DNA from: Methanosarcina sp. MTP4
Lineage (GTDB): Archaea > Halobacteriota > Methanosarcinia > Methanosarcinales > Methanosarcinaceae
Reading direction: 5' to 3'
DNA: 64,000 nt
Assembly: GCF_000970045.1 (NCBI RefSeq)
Contig: NZ_CP009505.1
Coordinates: 62,001-126,000 of the forward strand
Under the pieces are notes generated by a model. It ran no database searches. It saw only the letters and a program-made list of their open reading frames with translations, and was not told the origin of the DNA. Below, piece after piece: positions 35,673-44,042 of this stretch. The translations under genes were made by a program, and so were the position numbers. Position 1 is the first letter of the stretch. Each line of letters begins with the position of its first letter.

Positions 35673-36121
35673 CCACGATAATAACCAAAACAATCGCAAA
35701 GATCTGTTTGATGGTGGACATGCTCTACTCACTCGACCTTCTGCTGATTGGAGGAAACCGGCCGGGTGGAGGTTTCATCGGTGGTGTGCTCTGTGCATGC
35801 GGAATCGCGCTCATCTACGTAGCATATGGGTACGAAGATATCAAAAAAATCTGGAACCCGGACTGGCATACCTGGTTCGGCTACGGCTTGCTTTTTGCAA
35901 GCATAACGGCCATTTCCCCCTTACTTGCAGGTCACAACTATTTCAGAAGTGCGTTTGAGTTATCCCCGCTGATAGTGGGAGGTTTCCACCTGGGTGAGCT
36001 CGAACTGGTCTCATCGATGTTCTTTGACCTTGGTGTATACTTTGTTGTGATTGGTGGACTACTGTTTATCGTAACGCAAGTAGGTATGGACAAAGGAAAA
36101 GACCCGGAGGGTGGAAAATGA
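35669..36121 (+). CDS. mrpB: Mrp Na+/H+ antiporter subunit B
   Basis: The product is 150 residues with four membrane segments. The MnhB signature GGNRPGGGFIGGVLCACGIAL lies near residues 28-48 (quoted in part: RPGGGFIGG). It overlaps mrpA and mrpC by 4 bp each, which indicates translational coupling throughout the operon. Confidence 0.95.
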   Translation: MTTIITKTIAKICLMVDMLYSLDLLLIGGNRPGGGFIGGVLCACGIALIYVAYGYEDIKKIWNPDWHTWFGYGLLFASITAISPLLAGHNYFRSAFELSPLIVGGFHLGELELVSSMFFDLGVYFVVIGGLLFIVTQVGMDKGKDPEGGK

Positions 36122-36543
36122 ATAATGTTATGCTTTCGCTAACCATCTCTCTGCTCTTTGGAATCGGGACTTTCCTGATCCTCAGACGAGAAATGATGAA
36201 AGTCATTATCGGTTTCGGGATCGTTTCCCATGCCATAAACCTCTATATTGTTGCAAGCGGGGTTTTCAGTGAAGGTACCCTCGTACCGATCCTGGAACAC
36301 CATCAAGCGGTTGAGGGCCTTGGTCAGGGACTGATCGTAGCTGATGACGTGGCAGCCGGGGTAATCGGGCCGATAACGACCAATCCGTTTACCGAGTTTG
36401 TGGACCCTCTTGTCCAGGCCCTTGTGCTCACAGCCATTGTGATCGGGCTTGCGACAACTGCCTTTATCCTGACCCTCGCATACCGTATCTATGAAGAATA
36501 CGGTACCACTGATGTTCAGGAACTCAGGAGGTTGTGGGGATGA
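36118..36543 (+). CDS. mrpC: Mrp Na+/H+ antiporter subunit C
   Basis: The product is 141 residues, NuoK-like with three membrane segments. Conserved motifs are VIIGFGIVSHAINLYIV and DPLVQALVLTAIVIGLATTA. It overlaps mrpB by 4 bp and mrpD by 4 bp. Confidence 0.95.
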   Translation: MNNVMLSLTISLLFGIGTFLILRREMMKVIIGFGIVSHAINLYIVASGVFSEGTLVPILEHHQAVEGLGQGLIVADDVAAGVIGPITTNPFTEFVDPLVQALVLTAIVIGLATTAFILTLAYRIYEEYGTTDVQELRRLWG

Positions 36544-38108
36544 GCTTTTTAATGGAACATCTTCCAATTCTCCTGATTGCCGTTCCCCTTTTAATGGCTC
36601 CTCTCACGATCCTGACCAAATCTTCTCCGGGGCTGCAAAAGGCACTGGATATGGTGGCAAGTGTTGGGTTGCTGGCTTTAAGCGGGCTCCTGCTCTCTTC
36701 GGTCTGGAATGGCGGGATTACGGTTTATGAAGTTGGAGAATTCGGGAAGTACGGGATCGTGCTTGTAGCCGACCTCCTCAGTGCTTCGATGGTAGGTCTC
36801 AACTGCTTAATCGGTTGTATGGGTCTGATTTACTCCTACGATTATATCGAAAGTAAATCCTTGAACCTGACTTACCATTCCCTGTACAACCTGATGCTAG
36901 CCGGGATCAACGGTATCTTCCTGACCGGGGATATCTTCAACCTGTTTGTCTTCTTCGAGATCATGCTGCTCTCCTCGGGAGCTTTGATCGTTGCAAACGA
37001 AACCTCAACGGTTACGAAGATCTCGGACAAGATGGAAGCCACTATGAAGTACATTGTCCTGAACATGCTCGGGTCAAACGTGATGTTGATTGCCGTAGCT
37101 TCTCTCTACGCTTCCATCGGTTCCCTGAACATGGCTGACATTGCCATTAAGGTCAGGATTCTTGCCGAGGCAGGAACCCTTCCCTGGCACATGTATGCTA
37201 TCGGGCTGCTCTTCATCATCGTATTCGGAGGAAAGGCAGCAGTCTTCCCTCTGCACTACTGGCTTCCGGATGTGCACCCCACAGCTCCGTCCCCGATTAG
37301 TGCAATGCTGAGTGGTGTGATTATTAAGATCGGAGCTTATGGCATACTTAGGGTCCTCTTTGTGATCTTTGCTCCCCTTCAAGGGGTCTTTGGACCGATT
37401 CTCCTCATGATGGCTCTGATTACCATAGGACTTGGAGCAACCTCTGCCATAGGGCAAAATGATGTTAAGCGTCTACTGGCTTATTCCAGTGTCTCTCAGA
37501 TCGGATACGTCTTCCTGGGTTTTGGAATGGGTGCAGTCGCATATTCAGAAGGTTTGGTGGCTGGAGCCACTTTAATCATTGCAGCGTCTTTTGTCTATCT
37601 GGTAAACCACGCTCTTGCAAAGAGCATGTTGTTCCTTACTTCCGGTGGAATCATCCACCATGCGGGGACAAGGGATATGCGCAAGATGGGTGGCATGATT
37701 AACAGCAATCCTTTAATGGCCGGTGCTTTCCTTGTGGGAGCAATGTCCATTGGAGGGGTGCCCCCGATGGGCGGGTTCATTGCCAAGTTCTCACTCTTTG
37801 ACGCAGGTCTCAGGTCTGAGTTCTACATACCGATTTTGATAGCCCTGTTGTTTGCAGTCTTCACTCTGTTCTATATGTTCAGAGGCTGGATGCTTATCTT
37901 CTGGGGAGAAAGGGACCCGCAGTACGGGGAATATTCCCATCACAAATTGTCCTTCCTGATGGTGGGCCCTATCCTGCTCCTGGCAGCACTTGTGCTGATT
38001 TTCGGAATATATGCAGAGCCTGTCCTGGATATTGCACAGACAATTGCAGCACAGGTCATAGATCCACAGCCTTATATTGATGCAGTATTAGTGAGGGTGA
38101 TAAGATGA
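36540..38108 (+). CDS. mrpD: Mrp Na+/H+ antiporter subunit D
   Basis: The product is 522 residues from ATG 36540, which gives the ATGA overlap used throughout this operon and has AGGAGG upstream; an in-frame GTG at 36534 is less likely. NuoM/N-like: FVFFEIMLLSSGALI with the key Glu, GGKAAVFPLHYWLPDVHP with the key Lys, and SSVSQIGYVFLG. It is a proton-channel-like subunit. Confidence 0.95.
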   Translation: MSFLMEHLPILLIAVPLLMAPLTILTKSSPGLQKALDMVASVGLLALSGLLLSSVWNGGITVYEVGEFGKYGIVLVADLLSASMVGLNCLIGCMGLIYSYDYIESKSLNLTYHSLYNLMLAGINGIFLTGDIFNLFVFFEIMLLSSGALIVANETSTVTKISDKMEATMKYIVLNMLGSNVMLIAVASLYASIGSLNMADIAIKVRILAEAGTLPWHMYAIGLLFIIVFGGKAAVFPLHYWLPDVHPTAPSPISAMLSGVIIKIGAYGILRVLFVIFAPLQGVFGPILLMMALITIGLGATSAIGQNDVKRLLAYSSVSQIGYVFLGFGMGAVAYSEGLVAGATLIIAASFVYLVNHALAKSMLFLTSGGIIHHAGTRDMRKMGGMINSNPLMAGAFLVGAMSIGGVPPMGGFIAKFSLFDAGLRSEFYIPILIALLFAVFTLFYMFRGWMLIFWGERDPQYGEYSHHKLSFLMVGPILLLAALVLIFGIYAEPVLDIAQTIAAQVIDPQPYIDAVLVRVIR

Positions 38109-38602
38109 AGCGTCGTCTTATTGTTTACCTGGGACTCCCGGTCATATGGTGTCTGGTAAGTGGCCAGGTGACCATAGGCAGCCTTTTCCTGGGCTTCATC
38201 TTCGGAATGGTGGTCGTCCAGCCTTTCAGTAAACTCTACCGGCTGGATGAAGTTGTAACACCTACGGGAGATTGGCTTGCAAAGATCCCCAAGAAACTGG
38301 TGTACTTCTATGTACTGATCAAGGAGATCATAAAAGCGAACATCGTGGTCGCAAAGATCGTTCTTAGCCCAAAAATCGACATCAACCCCGGAATTATCAG
38401 GGTTCCCATAAGAACCAAGACCAATATCGGGATTACCGGTATTGCAAACACGATTACCCTGACTCCCGGGACGCTTACGGTGGACATCTCCGACGACAAC
38501 ACTGCGCTCTTCGTGCATTCGATCGACGCGTCAGATCCCCAGGGTCTCCGTGAATCCATCCGTGACGACCTAGAAAAATACGTGCTGGAGGCATTCGAAT
38601 GA
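38105..38602 (+). CDS. mrpE: Mrp Na+/H+ antiporter subunit E
   Basis: The product is 165 residues with an N-terminal membrane pair and a cytoplasmic domain. The MnhE motifs are FYVLIKEIIKANIVVAK and ANTITLTPGTLTVDI. It overlaps both neighbours by 4 bp. Confidence 0.95.
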   Translation: MKRRLIVYLGLPVIWCLVSGQVTIGSLFLGFIFGMVVVQPFSKLYRLDEVVTPTGDWLAKIPKKLVYFYVLIKEIIKANIVVAKIVLSPKIDINPGIIRVPIRTKTNIGITGIANTITLTPGTLTVDISDDNTALFVHSIDASDPQGLRESIRDDLEKYVLEAFE

Positions 38603-38871
38603 TTACTCTGGAACAAGCAGACTTCCTGGCTCTGATAATTATGGTAGCCGCAACAGCACCGTGTATCTACAGGGTGCTCTACGGTCCGACCCTTCCGGAC
38701 AGGATTGCGGCTGAGGATGCCATGGGTAATGCCCTTGTGGTGATATTCGCGCTCTACGCTTTTCAGGCGAGCTCGATCTTCCTGATGGACGTCGCCATGC
38801 TCCTTGCAATCATCTCCTTTGTGGGGACAATTGTGGTTGCAAAGTATCTCGATAAAGGGGAGGTGATCTGA
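38599..38871 (+). CDS. mrpF: Mrp Na+/H+ antiporter subunit F
   Basis: The product is 90 residues with three membrane segments. The MnhF signature is RVLYGPTLPDRIAAEDAMG. Its last base is the first base of the mrpG start codon (TGATG arrangement). Confidence 0.95.
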   Translation: MITLEQADFLALIIMVAATAPCIYRVLYGPTLPDRIAAEDAMGNALVVIFALYAFQASSIFLMDVAMLLAIISFVGTIVVAKYLDKGEVI

Positions 38872-39221
38872 TGGCAGTTGAACTGGCACTCGTGGCAGAT
38901 ATCCTTAGCATTATCAGCCTGCTTGTAGGGATCTTCTTCCTCTCTGTGGGCATGATCGGTCTCCTGCGTCTGCCTGATGTTTACAACAGGCTGCACGCAA
39001 CCACCAAGGTCGGTACCCTCGGGGCTTTCGGGGTTCTCCTGAGCATCCTGTTTCAGGAAGGTATTACCCCCATGGGCATCAAAGCCTTTACAGTAGGGCT
39101 TTTCATCCTCCTGACTTCCCCGATTTCCGGACACATGATTGCCCGGGCGGCATACAGGATGGGAGTAAAGTTCTGTGATGGCACCTGCATTGATGAGTAC
39201 GCAGGACAGAGAAAAGATTGA
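38871..39221 (+). CDS. mrpG: Mrp Na+/H+ antiporter subunit G
   Basis: The product is 116 residues with three membrane segments. The MnhG signature is GLLRLPDVYNRLHATTKVGTLG. It ends the seven-gene operon. A T-rich tract (39253-39300) downstream would serve as an archaeal terminator. Confidence 0.95.
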   Translation: MAVELALVADILSIISLLVGIFFLSVGMIGLLRLPDVYNRLHATTKVGTLGAFGVLLSILFQEGITPMGIKAFTVGLFILLTSPISGHMIARAAYRMGVKFCDGTCIDEYAGQRKD

Positions 39222-39597
39222 AGACAAAATGGGTGTGTTTTCCAAGCACATTCATTCCTTTTTCGTTTTCTTTTCTTTTCATTTTCTTTTCTGATTTCTT
39301 AATTATCCTTTCAATGTATTCTCTGCTTTTTCATAATTTTAACATCTCCGTTTTTTTAAGGTAAATCTTTAACTGGTGCGTATACTTAGTATTTCATGCA
39401 TGCCTTCTTTGGAAGGATTCTCTTGATTTTGTGAAAAGATTTTTAGGGCCCTGCGTGGAATCACCTTTTTAATATATCCCCTTTAAAATTTGCTGAGATC
39501 AAATATTTGAAGGGAAATAATTTCTCCTTACAGGCTGGAATTATCTGCTCAGTAAAAATCGTTTTCTCCTGAAAACAGGAAGTTGGTTCTTTTTTCT
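39222..39597. other. intergenic region after mrp operon
   Basis: 376 bases, T-rich at 39250-39350. No gene or clear structure beyond the probable terminator tract was seen. Confidence 0.6.
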
Positions 39598-39624
39598 ATC
39601 AGGAAAAATATTGAGCTGTATTTT

Positions 39625-39651
39625 AAAAACACCATCGGTTATGCTATATAT
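39625..39651 (+). promoter_or_regulatory. shared promoter module, site A
   Basis: Five A, then C-ACC-ATC-GGT, then TATGCTATATAT. The spacing is identical to the other four sites (40612, 41806, 43999, 51915). It lies at the head of duplicated element A, and no gene follows within 2 kb. Confidence 0.7.
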
Positions 39652-39669
39652 TTTTGAGTTATATTATTT

Positions 39670-40092
39670 ATTGCCAGTACGGCCCGGAAGAATTTGGGTT
39701 TTTCGCAAGGAGGACATGGAAGACCCGACTGCTCCTGTCCTGCCGGCCTGGATACGAAAAAACGGTTTCAAGCGTGGTAAGCATCCCTCATCCCACGCAA
39801 AGCTTTGAGGATTGACGGATTATGAATGTGAACCTCTTCAGGGAGTTCTCTTTGAAAAACGTCGGTTCTGCAAAGTTCGCTCCCATAAAAAATTTGAAGT
39901 GCGAAATGGACTTTGCTTCCATGAAAATATTAGCCTCTGAAATGAAAGCATCTCCACAAAAAAAGCTTTGCCCCTTTTGCGGGGTTTTATTTCCGAATAG
40001 TCCACTCTCGGGAATTTACTTCCAAAACGTAGTCGCTTTCATGGAAGCTTATTCCGGTAAAAAAAGGATAGTCTTTGATGACTATCCTTTTT
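39670..40092 (+). ncRNA. candidate non-coding RNA A (promoter to hairpin)
   Basis: If transcription starts about 25 bp after the TATA box of site A and stops at the hairpin at 40066-40087 with its T-run, the RNA would be about 420 nt. An internal AGGACA...TGTCCT pairing (about 39712-39743) is kept in copy B. No protein frame is conserved. The ends are inferred from position only. Confidence 0.4.
40066..40092 (+). terminator. intrinsic-type hairpin of element A
   Basis: A perfect 8-bp stem GGATAGTC/GACTATCC with loop TTTGAT, followed by TTTTT. The equivalent hairpin in element B is at 41064-41088. Confidence 0.75.
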
Positions 40093-40165
40093 GAATCATC
40101 CTCATGAGTTCTCTGGAAATTTCTGTGCCTTCTTGCGGGGGTTCAATCTTCCATATAAAAAGTGC

Positions 40166-40360
40166 AAGCGAACCTTCATTAAGCGAACCTGCATTAAGCG
40201 AACCTACATTAAGCGAACCTTCATTAAGCGAACCTTCATTAAGCGAACCTTCATTAAGCGAACCTACATTAAGCGAACCTTCATTAAGCGAACCTTCATT
40301 AAGCGAACCTTCATTAAGCGAACCTTCATTAAGCGAACCTTCATTAAGCGAACCTGCAAT
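40166..40360 (+). repeat. thirteen tandem 15-bp repeats inside element A
   Basis: The unit is AAGCGAACC(T/G/A)TCATT or close (consensus AAGCGAACCTTCATT). Copies 2 and 13 have a G and copies 3 and 7 an A at the variable position. The array is in exact register for 195 bases. The multiple-of-three length keeps three frames open across it, so the apparent repetitive proteins here are artefacts. Element B has only a single related GTGCAAACCCTACAAT at that place. Confidence 0.95.
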
Positions 40361-40611
40361 CTTGAGTTTCCCAACAGATGCATAGCCTTGAAGATAACTC
40401 ATGTGGATGAAAATTTGAAATTCAGCTTTTTCCGATTTAATCTTTTTAGTCTGAAATTGATTCTCTCAAAGTTTCTGCCAATTTCCTGATGTCTCAGATT
40501 CCAGTTTTTATCTAAAATATACTTAATTCTGGGGGTTGTCAACTCAGGACTTCCGGATATATCAGGAAGAAGTTTAGAATCAAAAGGCCTGTGAATATCA
40601 ACGACGTGTTG

Positions 40612-40638
40612 AAAAACAACACAGTTTATGCTATATAC
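40612..40638 (+). promoter_or_regulatory. shared promoter module, site B
   Basis: Five A, then C-AAC-ACA-GTT, then TATGCTATATAC. It is the least conserved of the five in the middle triplets, but the spacing and the TATA part are kept. Confidence 0.65.
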
Positions 40639-40659
40639 TTTAGAATTATTTTAGTTATT

Positions 40660-41088
40660 ACTTGGTCGGTCCGGAAGAATTTGGTCTTTCGGCAAGAAGG
40701 ACATGGAAGGCCCGCCTGCTCCTGTCCTGCCGGCTCGGATGTAAAAAACGGTGTCTTGCGTGGTGACATACCCTTATCCCATGCATGGCTTTGAAAATTG
40801 ACAGGTTATGGATGTTAATTAACCTTTTCAATGGGAGTTCTTCCCCTAAAAACAGCGGTTCTGCAAAGCCCGCTCCCATAAAAACGGTTGAAAACCCTTT
40901 AAATGGCTTTGCTTCCATAAAAAACGGCAGTCTCTGAAAAGAGGAGATCTAAAAAAAAACGGCTTGCCTCTTTTTGGAGTTATTTCCGAAAAAACGTTAG
41001 TTCCTTCGGGAATTTACTTCGAAAAACGTTAGTTCCCTTCCACAGGACTTTATTTCTGTAAAAAAGGATAGTTTTGACAGCTATCCTT
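40660..41088 (+). ncRNA. candidate non-coding RNA B (promoter to hairpin)
   Basis: Equivalent of candidate RNA A: about 430 nt from the expected start after site B to the hairpin AAGGATAG/CTATCCTT at 41064-41088. The conserved CTGCTCCTGTCCTGCCGGC segment and the pairing GGACA/TGTCC are present. The ends are inferred. Confidence 0.4.
41064..41088 (+). terminator. hairpin of element B
   Basis: An 8-bp stem AAGGATAG/CTATCCTT with a 9-base loop. The T-run after it is short (TTCTG), so it is weaker as a terminator than the copy-A hairpin. Confidence 0.55.
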
Positions 41089-41369
41089 CTGAATCATCCT
41101 TATGGGTTATTTAAGGTTCCTGAGTCTCCTTTCAGTGATCCGGCCATTCCAGATAAAAGTGTGTGCAAACCCTACAATTTTGGTTTTTCCAAAAGGTGCA
41201 GGAGCCGGAAATAACTCATGAGGGCTACACCTTCTTTTTTTCTCATATTCCAAAAACCCATACCTATCTATTTAATATTGACTTCTCCACTTTTTTTGTT
41301 GGTATATAGTATAAATCGAATAACTAACTATATGGTACCCTAAATCCTCTTTTTGGAAAATAGCATGAT

Positions 41370-41651
41370 ATGAAAATAAACCAGACAGAGGAATCAGATA
41401 TCATGCTAATTGTGCATCTTTCGGACATTCACTTTTCAGAAGCATATTATCTGCCGGAAATTGCGGATGCCATGATTGAAAGTATAAACCGGTATTCTCC
41501 GGATATTGTTGTAATTACGGGGGATCTGACGGAAAACGGGCTCTTCGCCATGTCCGGGTCCAAAGGGTGTTTGCAGGGGAGAAAAAGAACTGGCTGTGGA
41601 TACGATAATTTAAGTAAGTTGCGGGACTATCGAATGTACCGGTATTCTTGA
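41370..41651 (+). pseudogene. remnant of a calcineurin-like metallophosphoesterase
   Basis: From the internal ATG at 41403 the frame reads MLIVHLSDIHF, then SPDIVVITGDLTENG. These are the first two metal-binding motifs (DxH and GD) of the family. Right after TENGLF the similarity stops and a short unrelated tail follows. A different frame nearby (about 41566-41610) reads GEKELAVDTII, which looks like a protein C-terminus. A full enzyme would need about 180 more residues with GN(H/D) and GHxH motifs. An internal deletion plus frameshift is the simplest reading. Confidence 0.65.
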
Positions 41652-41805
41652 ATTTGCTCTTCTCCAGTGCTAATTCGGAATTTTCCCTTCTCTTCTTTTA
41701 TATATATTTTCCCCCTTTAATATTTCGTACCTTATGATATTTCACACCTTGCGATATTCCACACTTTCCAATATTGCACTCTCCTTCGGAATTCCTATCT
41801 CCAGG

Positions 41806-41832
41806 AAAAATAGTATGGGCTATGTTATATCT
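41806..41832 (+). promoter_or_regulatory. shared promoter module, site C (first ASKHA gene)
   Basis: Five A, then T-AGT-ATG-GGC, then TATGTTATATCT. The TATA centre lies about 27 bp before ATG 41855, so the transcript should be leaderless or nearly so. Confidence 0.7.
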
Positions 41833-41854
41833 TTTTGAAAATAAACCTAATCCT

Positions 41855-43810
41855 ATGAAACTCGGTCTGGGAATCGATACCGGAGGCACATATACTGATG
41901 CCGTTATTATGGATCTTTCGGAAGGGAAAGTTCTTGCTTCCAATAAAGCATTAACGACGCATTCGAACCTGATTGAAGGAATTGAAAACGTAATTGCAGG
42001 TCTGGACCAGGAATATCTGGAGCACGTCAAACTTGTTTCCGTTTCTACGACTCTTGCCACCAACTCTACGCTTGAAGGAAAAGGCCACCATGCGGGTTTG
42101 ATCCTTTCCGGCTACTCTGTGAGCGGGGAAGTCCCTGCCAGGGATATGGTGACCGTAAATGGAGGGCATGATTCAAAAGGAAATGAAATAGGTAGACTGG
42201 ATCTGGCAGCTGTGGAGGAATTTGTCAGCAACACCAAGAACAGGTTATCTTCCTACGCAGTATCTTCTTATTTTGCCATCCGCAACCCCGAACATGAGCT
42301 TGCAATAAAGGAAACCGTAGAGCGCCTTACCAGCAAGCCCGTGGTCTGCGGGCATGAGCTTTCCCTGGACCTGGGAGCCTACGAAAGAGCGGTTACGGCT
42401 ACTTTGAACGCCCGCCTGATCCCTATAAATTCCCATTTCATCCGGGCAGTCCTCTCAGTAATGGAAGTGAGAAACATCAGAGCTCCCCTGATGGTCATGA
42501 AATGCGACGGCTCCCTGGCCAGGATAGAGGACGCCGTTGAAAAGCCGGTTGAGTCCATTTTTTCAGGGCCTGCAGCAAGTCTTGTAGGGGCTGCGCACAT
42601 CAGTGGACTGAAAAACTGTGTTGCAGTGGACATAGGGGGCACCAGTACCGATATAGCCCTTATCGAGAACGGGGTCCCGGAAATCAGTGAAAACGGTGCT
42701 ATCGTAGGGAACTGGAGGACAATGGTCCGGGCAGTCAGGATCCAGACTTCGGCACTGGGTGGGGACAGCCACGTCTGGGTACAGAAAAAACTCTGCATAG
42801 GACCTCACAGGGTCGTCCCTCTCTGCCTTGCAGCTTCCCGTTATCCTTCCCTTGTGGACCGGCTGCTGGAAGGGGAAAAACCTTCTGAAAGGATAATGGA
42901 CGATATCCTCCAGCCAACCAGCTTCTTTGTCAGGAGCGGGCATCCGGATTCCGAAGAAGACCTGCATTCTCTTAATTACGTAATCGAGTTCGAACTTAAC
43001 GATTACGAACGCCGGGTCCTTGACCTGATAGAATATGAGCCGATTTCGGTTTATGACATCTCGGAAAAAATCGGGAAGCATCCCCTTTACTTTGCAAAAG
43101 CCCTGCGTTCCCTGGTCCAGAAGCACTGCATCTGTCATATTGGGTTTACTCCCACGGATGCTCTCCATGTGCTGGGGGACTACGAAGCCTGGGACAGGGC
43201 GGCTTCTTTGCTTGGGGCGGAACTCCTCGGCCGTCATCTGGGCCTGGATGAGGAAGGGTTTTCCAGGGAGATAAAGAAAAACTTTGCAAAGAATGTCGCT
43301 CTTGATCTGCTGACCTTTCTTGCAAAGGACTTCAAGCGGGAGAACCTTGAAAAATTGATGGAAGGCTCCAGGTTTATGAAGTACAAAATCACGACGCCTG
43401 TAGTGATGATCGGAGCCCCGGTGAAAGCTTACGTGTCCGAACTCCGGGAGTTTATCGATGCGGACATCAGGGTCCCCGAGTTCCATGAGGTGGGCAATGC
43501 CGTTGGAGCTCTTGTAGGAAACATAATCAAAAGAAGTGAAATTCTTGTCCGTCCGGTGGGGTCCGGGTCTGACCGATACCACGTTTTTTCGGAAAAGGAA
43601 AGGAAAGTCGCGGACAGCTACACGGAAGCCCTGGATTACGGGTTTGAACTCATGGAACAGCTTATTTTCGAGCATATGGACGGTCACGGGCTCCTGAAGG
43701 AGCAGGTCCGATTCGATCTTGAAAGGAAAGACTTCAATCCGGGATACGGAGCCTCGAAAGAGACCCGCCTGTCAGGTCTTGGGGTAGGAAGTCCACTGAA
43801 ACTCAAATAA
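41855..43810 (+). CDS. hydantoinase/oxoprolinase-like ASKHA protein, copy 1
   Basis: The product is 651 residues from ATG 41855; the frame runs further up, but the promoter module overlaps that part. The first phosphate motif is GLGIDTGGTYTDAV (residues 3-16), and the second is VAVDIGGTSTDIALIENG near residue 257. SGPAASLVGAAH is between them. This matches the HyuA/oxoprolinase N-terminal fold. No HyuB partner is present. From about residue 385 to 430 lies a winged-helix-like insertion (ERRVLDLIEYEP...VYDISEKIG...ALRSLVQKHCI), followed by GFTPTDALHVLG. Reaction unknown. Its promoter and location argue for a role in methyl-sulfide metabolism. Confidence 0.8.
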   Translation: MKLGLGIDTGGTYTDAVIMDLSEGKVLASNKALTTHSNLIEGIENVIAGLDQEYLEHVKLVSVSTTLATNSTLEGKGHHAGLILSGYSVSGEVPARDMVTVNGGHDSKGNEIGRLDLAAVEEFVSNTKNRLSSYAVSSYFAIRNPEHELAIKETVERLTSKPVVCGHELSLDLGAYERAVTATLNARLIPINSHFIRAVLSVMEVRNIRAPLMVMKCDGSLARIEDAVEKPVESIFSGPAASLVGAAHISGLKNCVAVDIGGTSTDIALIENGVPEISENGAIVGNWRTMVRAVRIQTSALGGDSHVWVQKKLCIGPHRVVPLCLAASRYPSLVDRLLEGEKPSERIMDDILQPTSFFVRSGHPDSEEDLHSLNYVIEFELNDYERRVLDLIEYEPISVYDISEKIGKHPLYFAKALRSLVQKHCICHIGFTPTDALHVLGDYEAWDRAASLLGAELLGRHLGLDEEGFSREIKKNFAKNVALDLLTFLAKDFKRENLEKLMEGSRFMKYKITTPVVMIGAPVKAYVSELREFIDADIRVPEFHEVGNAVGALVGNIIKRSEILVRPVGSGSDRYHVFSEKERKVADSYTEALDYGFELMEQLIFEHMDGHGLLKEQVRFDLERKDFNPGYGASKETRLSGLGVGSPLKLK

Positions 43811-43998
43811 ACCCCAGGCAAAAACTTTCTTTTTAAAATCATTTCTTTTTACCCTCCCCGGTTAATTCTTCATGAAGTTTCCGGGTCTGATTTTGTCACG
43901 GGCTTTGATAATCTCAAACCCTTTGCTTAGTTTCTTCCATTTGATTCTCCCGGGGGCTCTGTCGAGGTGAAACCGGCTGATTCAATCAAAACCCGGAA

Positions 43999-44025
43999 AA
44001 AAACGCCATCAGCTATGTTATATAT
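43999..44025 (+). promoter_or_regulatory. shared promoter module, site D (second ASKHA gene)
   Basis: Five A, then C-GCC-ATC-AGC, then TATGTTATATAT. It is almost identical to site E. The TATA centre is about 22 bp before ATG 44043 and 34 bp before ATG 44055. Confidence 0.75.
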
Positions 44026-44042
44026 TCAGATCTCCGAAATAT

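Larger units (their letters stand above)
39598..40405 (+). repeat. duplicated element, copy A (probably non-coding)
   Basis: It is homologous along its length to 40559-41225. Shared landmarks in order: TATCAGGAA, the 27-bp promoter module, CCGGAAGAATTTGG, GGACATGGAAG, CTGCTCCTGTCCTGCCGGC, GGTTCTGCAAAG, GCTCCCATAAAAA, TGGCTTTGCTTCCAT-type text, GGGAATTTACTTC, the GGATAG hairpin, GAATCATCCT and ATAACTCATG. Reading frames are not conserved between copies: the frame open here meets a stop in copy B. That argues for RNA or regulatory DNA. Copy A alone has the 15-bp repeat array. Confidence 0.8.
40559..41225 (+). repeat. duplicated element, copy B (probably non-coding)
   Basis: Second copy of the element at 39598-40405, shorter because it lacks the 15-bp array. 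The copies are perhaps 65-75 percent identical by eye, with indels. Conservation is highest over the promoter module, the stretch 40668-40735 and the hairpin. Confidence 0.8.

Noticed and set aside
40166-40360. CRISPR-like array
   Set aside because: The units are directly adjacent at 15 bp with no spacers; no cas genes are in the window.
40082-40489. Repetitive open frames on both strands over the 15-bp array
   Set aside because: The 15-bp period keeps several frames open at once; copy B of the element has none of them.
39598-41225. Insertion sequence or transposon pair
   Set aside because: No transposase frame, no terminal inverted repeats and no target-site duplication could be seen.
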